DNA of 64,000 bases from contig QFWI01000011.1 in the NCBI GenBank assembly GCA_003149345.1, forward strand, positions 372,001 through 436,000, written 5' to 3'. Below are positions 36,181 through 43,912 of this stretch, piece by piece. Below the pieces are notes generated by a model, which was not told the origin of the DNA, made no database searches, and worked only from the letters and a program-made list of their open reading frames with translations. Source of the DNA: Vampirovibrio chlorellavorus. Lineage in GTDB: Bacteria; Cyanobacteriota; Vampirovibrionia; Vampirovibrionales; Vampirovibrionaceae. How positions within the stretch are numbered: the first letter of the stretch is position 1; each line of letters starts with the position of its first letter. The position numbers and the translations under genes were made by a program.

Positions 36181-37317
36181 TTATTTGTTGTCCTTCATAC
36201 AGTAGTTGATACCGCCCCAGCCCATTAAGGCGGCCCCAGCACCGGCCATAATCAGGCCGGGGATGATGCCGATGATCGTCATTTTCAGGGCGATGCCACC
36301 GGCCAGAAGTGCGGCGCCAATGCCAGCTTTCCAGCCAATGTAGCCGTTTTTCCAGTTCTGTTCTTCTTTTTGGGCCGTGTTTGTTTTGTTCTCGGTTTCC
36401 GGCTTTTTCGTTTCAGTCTTGGTGTCGTCGTTAGCGGCTTTAGGGGCTGTGGCGCCTTCCACGGCTGGTTTTCCACTGGGGGATTCAGCGCCCCCGGTTT
36501 CGGGAGTTCCTTCCCCTGCTTGAGGGGCTTGAGAGCCCGTTGCGGCGCTCTCACCTGCTGCCGGGGTTTGAGAGGCGGATGCTGGCGGTTGACCTGCTGT
36601 TGCTGCTGATGATGATATGTTCTGCCGAACCTTCAGAAGGTGTTCCACGATGGCCGGCAGGTCTACTTCATCTCCGTTATTTAAAAATTCTTTAGCTTGG
36701 TTCAGTGCCTTTTGATAAGTGGCTGCCTGCTCTTTGTTAAGCGCTGGCAAAGTAATCTTCTGCTCTTTGCCTAAACTTTCAACTTCTGAATTTAGAAATT
36801 TTGTTACTGGATCATTTTCGCCAGCTTGAGTTTCGCCTGCTGTGCCTTCTTCGGCCTTTTTAAACATGGAGGCAAACGCGGCGAAGAAGTTACTGAAAGC
36901 ATTATAAGCTCGGGATGCCCATGGTGCCGATCCCGCTTGTCCTGCTGCCGCTGGGGCTTCTTGGCTTGCTGTTGACGAGGCTGGTTGATTTGTTGCGGCT
37001 GGGGCTTCTTGACTTGTTGTTGATGAGGCTGGTTTATCCTGCGTACCCGGTACAGCTTGCTCTGGCAAGGGGGCTATAAAAGAAGACATGGTAGCGAAAC
37101 CACTCTTGGCAGCGCCATACAGGGACTGTGCCATTTGGCGAATTCTGGATGCAGTTGTTGCTGAGGCCGCTTGTCCACCTACTCCATTGGATAAGGGGGA
37201 AGATTGACTGGTTTTAATTTCATGAATTTCATTGGCATCCAGCACTCTTGCGCCAGCTGGAGTTTTGATGGGTTTTTGACCATCATAAGGTAGTTTTGTA
37301 CCAATGGGAGCGACCAT
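36181..37317 (-). CDS. Ala/Gln/Ser-rich protein with C-terminal membrane hairpin, unknown
   Basis: A 378-residue protein not recognised. The N-terminal half has a two-copy internal repeat of 16 residues (PASSTTSQEAPAA and PASSTASQEAPAA, DNA ~36951-37046), then a helical stretch, YNAFSNFFAAFASMFKK, and a folded-looking middle (residues ~165-225, PVTKFLNSEVESLGKEQ). A Thr/Glu-rich linker leads to two membrane helices (GAALLAGGIALKM, IIGIIPGLIMAGAGAALMGW) at the end. It is tail-anchored, with a likely cytosolic or secreted arm. An amphipathic-looking segment suggests membrane association. A terminator follows. Confidence 0.65.
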   Translation of the reverse strand: MVAPIGTKLPYDGQKPIKTPAGARVLDANEIHEIKTSQSSPLSNGVGGQAASATTASRIRQMAQSLYGAAKSGFATMSSFIAPLPEQAVPGTQDKPASSTTSQEAPAATNQPASSTASQEAPAAAGQAGSAPWASRAYNAFSNFFAAFASMFKKAEEGTAGETQAGENDPVTKFLNSEVESLGKEQKITLPALNKEQAATYQKALNQAKEFLNNGDEVDLPAIVEHLLKVRQNISSSAATAGQPPASASQTPAAGESAATGSQAPQAGEGTPETGGAESPSGKPAVEGATAPKAANDDTKTETKKPETENKTNTAQKEEQNWKNGYIGWKAGIGAALLAGGIALKMTIIGIIPGLIMAGAGAALMGWGGINYCMKDNK

Positions 37318-37569
37318 ACAATAATTCTCCTTCCATACTGTGATGGATTTGATGGCGGGCTGCGCTGAAACGATTTGGCTTCAGGACAGTTTGGGTAGTG
37401 CCCAATAAAAGACCCTGAAAATAAGTTGATGCTATTCAACCCCAAAATATCAACAAATGTAAATCATGATCTGGCCGCCACGGTCACGGTTTGTTTGGCA
37501 GTTTTGATTGAACGCCGCCGTTTCTGTAACGCTGAATTGGCTAAAATCCTGAATTACGGGCGGTTTTTC
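37318..37569. other. Intergenic region before the response-regulator stop
   Basis: No gene was seen. It contains the leader of the Ala-rich gene (minus strand) and the 3' end of the regulatory cassette. AT content is higher than the surroundings. No clear terminator is visible for the response-regulator gene. Confidence 0.35.
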
Positions 37570-38556
37570 TTAAAGCTGATTAATATAAATGGGCTTGTTA
37601 GCGCCGTGAATTTGGTTGCGGTAATTCAGCATAATAATTTCGGTACGCTGGCCGGGGGCGATGTTCACCAGCAGCCGATCCACCAGCCGATGAATCAGGT
37701 ACATGCCCCGTCCGTGGGTGTCCATGAGCCCGGTACCACTGATATTGCGATCCAGCCAGTACATAATCTCATCGGCGGTAATGCGCCCCCCCTGATCCAC
37801 AATGGCAATGCCAATGCGCTCCAAATCCTGCCCGTAATAAATGTAAACGTACTCACTTTCCTCCAGCCGCTCAATGCGCTGGCCTTTTTCATATTTCAGG
37901 GAGCCATCGGGCAATTTGGCCACGTGATAGACGGCGTTGGTGATGGCCTCGATCACGGCGGTCAGCAAATCGTTAGGGTTGGGTACCTGTACCTGGGTTA
38001 AAAAGGCTTGCAGGGTTTCAAAGGCCACCGAAATATCGTCGCTGCTCCGCAACACGACTTGCGACAAGGGGGCCAGTGGATCCATATAGGTCTCAATGCC
38101 AAAGGCGGAGGCGGGTTCCAGCAGGTTGTTGACTACGGTGGAAAGCTCTTCAAAATCGAAGGGGGCGGTTTTGGCGATGATGTTGAATACGCCGGTTTTT
38201 TTGGCGTTGCGCACATAATCTTCAACCTTATAGGCCGTAATCATGGCCGTCCGGGTTTGCGGGTAATGTTTTTGGATGAACTGGATGAGGGAAAAGCCAT
38301 CTTCCTCCGGCATGTTGATGTCGGAAATCACCAGATGGTAGGTTGCCTCTGCTAACTTTTGGCGGGCGTCCGGCGCGGAGGGGCTGGCGGTGATGGTGAA
38401 GTCGTAGCTTGCCTCATGGTAATTTTCCAGGTAGCCCACCAGACCTTCCCGCACCAGGTCATCGTCATCCACAATCAGGATGCGGTAATGCTTTTGTACT
38501 TGTCCGTCCGCAACAGCGGAGGAGCTATTGGGGTGCGGTGGTAATGGGGCGTTCAT
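37570..38556 (-). CDS. Response regulator fused to GHKL (RsbW-like) ATPase domain
   Basis: A 328-residue protein. Residues ~24-145 form a receiver domain with an acidic pocket (Asp30-33), the phosphoacceptor Asp79 in VISDINMPEEDG, and the Thr/Lys pair (MITAYK, AKTAPF). Residues ~195-310 form a GHKL ATPase: the N box EAITNAVYHV, G1 DQGGRI and G2 THGRGMYLIHRLVDRL. No phosphoacceptor His domain is present, so this resembles an anti-sigma/serine-kinase (RsbW/SpoIIAB) rather than a histidine kinase. It follows the PAS histidine kinase in the same operon as a sigma factor. I infer that phosphorylation of the receiver controls the ATPase domain and the sigma factor. Confidence 0.85.
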   Translation of the reverse strand: MNAPLPPHPNSSSAVADGQVQKHYRILIVDDDDLVREGLVGYLENYHEASYDFTITASPSAPDARQKLAEATYHLVISDINMPEEDGFSLIQFIQKHYPQTRTAMITAYKVEDYVRNAKKTGVFNIIAKTAPFDFEELSTVVNNLLEPASAFGIETYMDPLAPLSQVVLRSSDDISVAFETLQAFLTQVQVPNPNDLLTAVIEAITNAVYHVAKLPDGSLKYEKGQRIERLEESEYVYIYYGQDLERIGIAIVDQGGRITADEIMYWLDRNISGTGLMDTHGRGMYLIHRLVDRLLVNIAPGQRTEIIMLNYRNQIHGANKPIYINQL

Positions 38557-38589
38557 GAAAACCCTCACAATGGACTTGAAAAACGAAGC

Positions 38590-39777
38590 TCACAGGCTCC
38601 CTGTTACTCCCTGGTTATTCTCTAAGTATAGCGGCTCCTCGAACACGGGGAGGGTAATTTTAAATTCCGTACCCTGCCACTTGGTGCTGTCCACCGAGAG
38701 CAATCCGCCATGCTGCTCCACGGTACGGTAGCAAATGCTCAGTCCCAGGCCCACGCCCCTGTGCCCTTTGGTGGTAAAGAACGGATCAAAAATCTGGCCC
38801 ATCAACGCTTTATCAATACCGGGGCCATTGTCCTTGACGTGGGTTACCACTTGCGGGGCGCCATCCTTGGGGTTCTGCGCCTCACTGAAGAAGATGGTGA
38901 CTTGCCCCTTGCCATCGGTGGCGTCGCAGGCGTTTTTGACCAGGTTGTAAAACACCTGCTCCAGCTTAATACGGTCACAGCGCACCCGATGGGGGGGCTG
39001 CCCCTTGATTTCAATGTGAAACTGCGAGAAGTGGGGATGGCTTTTGAGGGCGTTGACGATGTCGGTCACCACGGCCTGCAAGGGCAGGGCCACCAGAACC
39101 ATCTGGATGGGCTTGGCATAGGCCAGCAGGTCGTTGACCAGAACGGCGGCTTTTTCGCTGGCTCGGGCGATTTTATGGATTTCTAGCAAGCCTTTTTCAA
39201 TGCTGTCCAGGAGTTTAGGGTGTTCCTGGACTTGTGGCAGCGTTTTCAAGCGCTCCAGGTTCATCTTCAGCAGGGAGGTACTCATGGAAATGCCCGTCAG
39301 CGGGTTGTTCATTTCGTGGGCCACACCGGCAATCATGGTGCCGATAGAGGCCAGTTTTTTGGACTGGTTCAGTTCGTCCTTGATTTTTTCCATGGCCAAC
39401 TGGTCTTTTTGAACCTGGGTAATGTCGGTAAAGGTCAAAATCTTCAGGGGAGGCTGGGTGTCGTCCGCACGCAGGAATTTCAGGCTGAACCCCAGCGTGG
39501 ACTCCTCGGGCCGAACCGGCAGGCTCAGGCTGATTTCTGCCCGTTGAATGTCCTGGGTCGCCTGTTCCATGAGTTTGACCAGAGGGATCAGGCAATCGGG
39601 CATTGTATGGTTTAAGTCGCTGGCCTGCACCGATGGGGAGAGTCCCAGGATGTCCCGCGCTTTCTGGTTGATTTTCAGGATGCTGCCATCGACCCTCATA
39701 ACAATCATGCCGGAGGGCAAAATATCCAGAATGTTGTCCATCATCAGCAATTCGGGTTGCATGGGCGATGCTCTCAT
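38590..39777 (-). CDS. PAS-domain sensor histidine kinase
   Basis: A 395-residue cytosolic histidine kinase; no membrane helix was seen. Residues 1-125 include a PAS domain (MDNILDILPSGMIVMRVDG, FSLKFLR, ILTFTDITQ). The HisKA dimerisation helix has the phosphoacceptor His154 in IAGVAHEMNNPLTG. The catalytic domain has FYNLVKNACDAT (N box), VKDNGPGID (G1) and GVGLGLSI (G2). The start at 39777 overlaps the stop of the upstream gene as ATGA, so they are translationally coupled. Its likely partner is the receiver-ATPase protein just downstream. Confidence 0.92.
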   Translation of the reverse strand: MRASPMQPELLMMDNILDILPSGMIVMRVDGSILKINQKARDILGLSPSVQASDLNHTMPDCLIPLVKLMEQATQDIQRAEISLSLPVRPEESTLGFSLKFLRADDTQPPLKILTFTDITQVQKDQLAMEKIKDELNQSKKLASIGTMIAGVAHEMNNPLTGISMSTSLLKMNLERLKTLPQVQEHPKLLDSIEKGLLEIHKIARASEKAAVLVNDLLAYAKPIQMVLVALPLQAVVTDIVNALKSHPHFSQFHIEIKGQPPHRVRCDRIKLEQVFYNLVKNACDATDGKGQVTIFFSEAQNPKDGAPQVVTHVKDNGPGIDKALMGQIFDPFFTTKGHRGVGLGLSICYRTVEQHGGLLSVDSTKWQGTEFKITLPVFEEPLYLENNQGVTGSL

Positions 39778-40718
39778 TTCAAGGCGCTGACAGGCACCAT
39801 GGTGCGGATGTCTTTCTGGTTGTCCAGCCGAAAGCCGACCACCAGATAGGTGTTTTCGGAGTTTTGACGCAATCGGTTGAGCAGTAACTGTCCGCTTTTG
39901 CTGAGCAGGTTTCGGCCCATCAGCTCGTTTTTGGGTACGCACAACAGATGGCCCTGTTCATCTTGCTGAACGGTAGTGTACAAGGCCACGTTCATACGCT
40001 GAAAAATGACTTTGAGTTGAACGTTGCCGGGTGTGGTGCCCTCCTTGACCGCCAGGGCCTGCCGAAAGCGCTCCCGAATTTCCGGGGGGAAGCGGAACGG
40101 CGGAATGGGCGTTTTACGAATGGGCAACGCAAAAAAGCGGGGATTCTCTCGGGCCTGCGTGGCCATGGCTTGCTCCCTGAGGGAGGTGCGGCGGGCCTGA
40201 ATTGGTTGAATGGGAATGCCTTTGACGTCCGGTTTACCCATACGGGGCCACAGGGTTTGCCGGGCCTGGGTTTGAATGGGCTCCAGGGGGGCCTGGTGCG
40301 TCACTGTCCACTGCGCGTTTTCAAAGGAAACTTGGTGAAGTGCGGTGTTATGAGCCTTGAAGACCGGCGCGTCGCACAGTACAGGTGACAGTGTGCAGGG
40401 TTTTTCAGCGGCCAAAGGGACGGTTTGCAACAGGGGCAGGCTCTGGCAGCCTGGCAAATGTTCCCGCTGCCAGCGAATGGGATCTTCACTGACCTGAACG
40501 TCCGGCGCTTCCAGCGGAACCGTCATGGCGTCTGTTTTGAGTTCGGTCAGGTAGCTGACCAGGGGCGTTTGAATCTGAACATCAAGGGCTTGCTGGGAGA
40601 CGCTTTTAAACAACAGCCCCAAAGCGCTGCTGATTTCCTGCCGGATTTTTGCGCCTAGCGTGTGGTCGGGCTGGCGCTGGGGGGATTCCCCGCTGTTGTG
40701 ATTCCCGCTTCCTGGCAT
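39774..40718 (-). CDS. Unknown protein in sigma-factor cassette (314 aa)
   Basis: Not recognised. No signal peptide or membrane helix. The middle is rich in Pro, Gln, Thr and Arg and possibly disordered. The C-terminal third looks folded (FRFPPEIRERFRQALAVKEGTTPGN and FRLDNQKDIRTMVPVSALK) with alternating hydrophobic residues of a beta-rich domain. GGAG lies five bases before its ATG. Its start lies inside the 3' end of the preceding gene and its stop overlaps the histidine-kinase start, so it belongs to the same operon. A regulatory role is possible, but only by association. Confidence 0.65.
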   Translation of the reverse strand: MPGSGNHNSGESPQRQPDHTLGAKIRQEISSALGLLFKSVSQQALDVQIQTPLVSYLTELKTDAMTVPLEAPDVQVSEDPIRWQREHLPGCQSLPLLQTVPLAAEKPCTLSPVLCDAPVFKAHNTALHQVSFENAQWTVTHQAPLEPIQTQARQTLWPRMGKPDVKGIPIQPIQARRTSLREQAMATQARENPRFFALPIRKTPIPPFRFPPEIRERFRQALAVKEGTTPGNVQLKVIFQRMNVALYTTVQQDEQGHLLCVPKNELMGRNLLSKSGQLLLNRLRQNSENTYLVVGFRLDNQKDIRTMVPVSALK

Positions 40719-41260
40719 ATAATCTCCAACGCTTTTTCCACCCGCTTTAAGGGCTCGGTAATATCCATTTCCTCCCCGGCCTCCAGCAACAGGGCAATGG
40801 GATCGACCGCTTCCGGGCCGATCGTGTCGCTCTTTTCAGGCCGTTGGTAATGGATGCGAACTGGGTTTCCATCGGCGGAGACTTGCAGAAGCATTTCGCC
40901 GGGGGCGATTTCCTGCGTTTGGCCCACGGCCCCCAGTGGAGACGACTTGGTGCTGGCAATGCGCACAATGGGGTAGCCCTTGGCCGGGTAGTCCACCAGG
41001 TGTTCATCTTCCACCAGCAGGCACTTGAATTTGGATTCCAGATTTTTGAGCAACGTTTCCAGAATCACTTCCCGTTTGATGTAGGCGCTGAGTACCTGCC
41101 CGTACAACACCTGCTGGATTTTGGTGGGCTGAATGGGCTCGGTGTAGCGAAATTCAGCGGGTAAACCCCGACTGTCGGTGACCATCAGCCCGCCCACAAA
41201 CACGTTGGGCACAGGACTGCTGACCAGAAGGTATCCCAGTTTTAAGTCGTTATTTTTCAT
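40655..41260 (-). CDS. Unknown protein after sigma factor gene (201 aa)
   Basis: Not recognised. The N-terminal two thirds form an alpha/beta domain with LKLGYLLVSSPVPNVFVGGLM and a helix IQQVLYGQVLSAYIKREVILETLLK. The C-terminal part carries EPLKRVEKALEIICQEAG. No membrane segment was seen. It begins 66 bases after the sigma factor stop and overlaps the next gene by 64 bases in another frame. The compact overlap suggests that the gene products act together. No enzymatic motif was found. Confidence 0.7.
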   Translation of the reverse strand: MKNNDLKLGYLLVSSPVPNVFVGGLMVTDSRGLPAEFRYTEPIQPTKIQQVLYGQVLSAYIKREVILETLLKNLESKFKCLLVEDEHLVDYPAKGYPIVRIASTKSSPLGAVGQTQEIAPGEMLLQVSADGNPVRIHYQRPEKSDTIGPEAVDPIALLLEAGEEMDITEPLKRVEKALEIICQEAGITTAGNPPSASPTTR

Positions 41261-41326
41261 GGTTCAGGATTTTTTGATTACTTTTCAAGGCGCTGGGCGG
41301 GCTTGCTTTGGGCCTGGCGTGTCCAC

Positions 41327-42142
41327 TTACTGGCTCAGGCGGCTGCGGAGGCGTAATAAGGCCTGGGCATGCAGCTGGCAGGCTCTGGACTCTGACACGC
41401 AGATGATTTCTCCAATTTCCCGCAGGGTCATGTTCTCGTGGTAGTACAAGGCGATCAGCAGTTTTTCCCGTTCCGGCAAGGAGGCGATGGCCGCAGCCAG
41501 TCGGCGTCTCAATTCGCTCGCCTCAAATTCTCCCTGGGGGTCGGGGCTATTGCGATCTTCCACCATGTCCAGCAAGGTCATGCTGCTGCCGGTGGTGTCG
41601 TTGCCGTAGGTGTCGTCCAAAGAGAGGATGAGGTTCTGGGATTCCGACAACATGACCTGCAACCGTTCCCGGGGAACGCCCAGGCGTTCGGCCAGCTCTT
41701 CGTCATTGGGGGGGCGGCCCAGTTCTTCTTCCATTTTCTGCATGGTGGCCGATAATTCTTTACTGCGGCGGCGCACACCCCGGGGAATCCAGTCCTGAAA
41801 GCGGAGTTGATCGATGATGGAGCCCCGAATCCGGGTGACCGCGTAAGTTTCAAACTTCAAGCCCCGATCCGGGTCAAAGCGTTCCACAGCTTCCATCAGG
41901 CCCATGGTGCCAAAGCTGACCAAATCTTCCGGGGCAATGCTGATGGGTAGGGTGATGGGCATGCGGCTCACCACGTAACGCACCAGGTGCAGGTACTTCA
42001 AAATCAATTGTTCCCGTAACTGCGCGTTATTGGGATTTTTTTTGTAGTTTTGCCACAGCTTCAGCACTTCGTCGGCCTGCGGAGATTGTCCTTGACGGGC
42101 GTCTACGTGCAATTTTGATGCCGGGGGGTGAGCCTCGCTCAT
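41327..42142 (-). CDS. RNA polymerase sigma factor, FliA/WhiG (sigma-28) type
   Basis: A 271-residue sigma-70-family factor with regions 2, 3 and 4. Region 2 has YLHLVRYVVSRMP and IAPEDLVSFGTMGLMEAVERFDPDRG, ending in YAVTRIRGSIIDQLRFQDWIPR. Region 3 has LGRPPNDEELAERLGV. Region 4 has LPEREKLLIALYYHENMTLREIGEIICVSESRACQLHAQAL. The RFQDWIPR stretch is typical of FliA/WhiG/SigD. No flagellar genes accompany it; it may control motility, surface or developmental genes instead. It leads an operon with two unknown proteins, a histidine kinase and the receiver-ATPase protein. Confidence 0.92.
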   Translation of the reverse strand: MSEAHPPASKLHVDARQGQSPQADEVLKLWQNYKKNPNNAQLREQLILKYLHLVRYVVSRMPITLPISIAPEDLVSFGTMGLMEAVERFDPDRGLKFETYAVTRIRGSIIDQLRFQDWIPRGVRRRSKELSATMQKMEEELGRPPNDEELAERLGVPRERLQVMLSESQNLILSLDDTYGNDTTGSSMTLLDMVEDRNSPDPQGEFEASELRRRLAAAIASLPEREKLLIALYYHENMTLREIGEIICVSESRACQLHAQALLRLRSRLSQ

Positions 42143-42361
42143 ACGTTTTTAGACCCTTTTCCTGCCATCCATCCGTTACATTTATTATAGAGTGATTTGC
42201 AAACCAACTTGTTTTTTTGACAATATGAGTGCCAAAGATCCCCCGTCTGGTGCAGAAAAGTTCTGGAAATTTCTCTGGCAATCATTTTCTTTTACTGGTT
42301 TTTTTAAGGCAGTTGATATTATTCCTGTTCTTTTGCCCTTGCAGATAGGAACCTCGTCTTT

Positions 42362-43675
42362 ATGTTTCCCGTCGCCGCCTCACCCCAAACCTTTCCGAGA
42401 GAACTTGTCGCTCGTTCATCCGCTCAAAGGCGTTCCCCTGGCCTGCTTTTCGGGAAAACAGCCCAGGCGCAGGACAGAAAAGAGGGCCAGGTAGACGTTA
42501 CCCAGTTCGGTCGGGATAATGTGAGGCTCACCGAGATGCAAGAGGCCTTGAAAAAGGCTATGCCCAAGTATCGCTATACCATTGAAGAGGACTTTGTTTC
42601 TAATTCGGTCATTAAACTGACGTTTCAACGGGCACAGGCTCAAGTGGACCATCTATCCAAAACCGTGACCGGAGATGACCTCAGTCGCTTTCACGAGGCT
42701 GGCAAGCTAGGTCTGGTGGAAGAATCCTCCGATATGTTTTTTGAAATGTACACCCTGAAGGCGCTGTACGGTGGGCTGATTGGTAAAGAGCAAGTCAAAC
42801 AATGGGCCGCGGCGCTACCTACAGCTTATACGCAGGGGGAAGAAGCCATTGAAAACAATCTTAAAATTTTAATTCGTGGCAAAGAGCCGAGCGAAGCAGA
42901 ACGAAAAGCCTTGTCGGATGGTTCCCTGTTTGTCAAGCAACTTCAGACCATCCGGCAGGATATTGAAGCCCGGGTGAAACAAAAGCGCTCCGGGCCGGGG
43001 GGTGTCCTTCGATCCTGGACATTTGATCATTTCCGAAAATCGGTCAATCGGGGTTGGGTGGATAAAGATCAGCAAGCGGAGCAGGATCGGGCGCTTGATT
43101 TGTTGGCCCTGATTGGTATGAAATTCGCCCTGATGACCCGTAAAGACCCCAACTACCGCATCTTTGGGGATAATATCAAGCTGCTATGGGATGAGGCCGA
43201 GGAATTTCGGGAAGAAATGCACGGCGATAGCGCCAGTGACTCCCCTGCAAAATGGCTGATTGCCGGCGTGGCTGGTTTGTACACGTTGCCCTTTATGCCG
43301 TATCGACCCTTCCAATGGCTGATTACCAAGCTGGCGGGCCGGGAGCTGAATTACGTCGATAAAAACGGCAAAAAAGGGCAGTCAGAGAAGCCGCCGCGCT
43401 TTGAGATTGATTATAAAGACCTGATGGAAACGGTGTTTAGCAAGCAAATTGGTCGACAGGAGCTGGATTTTAGTCGCCCCGAGATTGATGCCCGGCTGAA
43501 AATGCGGCCCGATATCCGCTTGAATCAGGATGCCATGAAAAATGGCAACGCCAAGCGCAAGTGCATTTTAAAACCGTATGAACTCTGGCAGGAAAGCGCC
43601 GTGCTGAAAAACGCCACGCTGGGGGAAAACAAGGTAAAGGATATTGCTGGTAAAGTCTTAAACACAGGCGTTTAA
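42362..43675 (+). CDS. Unknown protein (437 aa)
   Basis: Not recognised. An N-terminal segment contains LLFGKTAQAQ, with a short Phe-Gly motif seen also in other unknowns of the window. The body is charged and helical (ERKALSDGSLFVKQL and others). One hydrophobic stretch (KWLIAGVAGLYTLPFMPY, about residue 300) may be a membrane helix or buried core. The C-terminus is basic, with Asn/Lys-rich MKNGNAKRKCILKPYE. Codon use and length suggest a real gene; the ATG has AGGAA 11 bases upstream. Next to it is a degenerate repeat region. Confidence 0.65.
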   Translation: MFPVAASPQTFPRELVARSSAQRRSPGLLFGKTAQAQDRKEGQVDVTQFGRDNVRLTEMQEALKKAMPKYRYTIEEDFVSNSVIKLTFQRAQAQVDHLSKTVTGDDLSRFHEAGKLGLVEESSDMFFEMYTLKALYGGLIGKEQVKQWAAALPTAYTQGEEAIENNLKILIRGKEPSEAERKALSDGSLFVKQLQTIRQDIEARVKQKRSGPGGVLRSWTFDHFRKSVNRGWVDKDQQAEQDRALDLLALIGMKFALMTRKDPNYRIFGDNIKLLWDEAEEFREEMHGDSASDSPAKWLIAGVAGLYTLPFMPYRPFQWLITKLAGRELNYVDKNGKKGQSEKPPRFEIDYKDLMETVFSKQIGRQELDFSRPEIDARLKMRPDIRLNQDAMKNGNAKRKCILKPYELWQESAVLKNATLGENKVKDIAGKVLNTGV

Positions 43676-43912
43676 CCAAAAGGGGGCAGATGCTTGGTTT
43701 TGCTTTGCCTCCTGCTATTTAAAGACCGGTCGGGCCTTAGCGCAGTGGATTCCCGCCTCCGCGGGAATGACAGGGCTCTGCTGCAAGGATAGAATAGTGC
43801 CGGGGTGACTAATCGCACGGGGATGACAGTGTGCCGCCCGAACGACAGCGTGCTGCCGCAAGGACAGAATGGCTCGGAAATGACCGCCGATGAACACTTA
43901 AGACACTGGAAA
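43676..43912. repeat. Degenerate palindromic repeat region
   Basis: The convergent gap of the unknown gene and murT contains a REP-like palindrome at 43745-43772 and imperfect tandem copies after it. Two blocks about 77 bases apart share CTGC-GCAAGGA-AGAAT. Copy 1 of the palindrome is at 8161-8187 in the inverse orientation. No coding sequence is evident; a small minus-strand frame here is an artefact of the repeat. Confidence 0.6.
43745..43772. repeat. Dispersed REP-like palindrome, copy 2
   Basis: The palindrome ATTCCCGC-ctcc-GCGGGAAT (stem 43749-43756 with 43761-43768) is flanked by GTGG and GACAG. It is the inverse complement of the family seen at 8161-8187. Confidence 0.65.

Noticed and set aside
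41327..42142. Flagellar operon suggested by the FliA-like sigma factor
   Set aside because: No flagellar structural genes appear in the 64 kb, so motility control is not supported by context.
43715..43897. Small minus-strand frame with VIPAEAGIH
   Set aside because: That phrase is a common mistranslation of the dispersed palindromic repeat; the region is non-coding.
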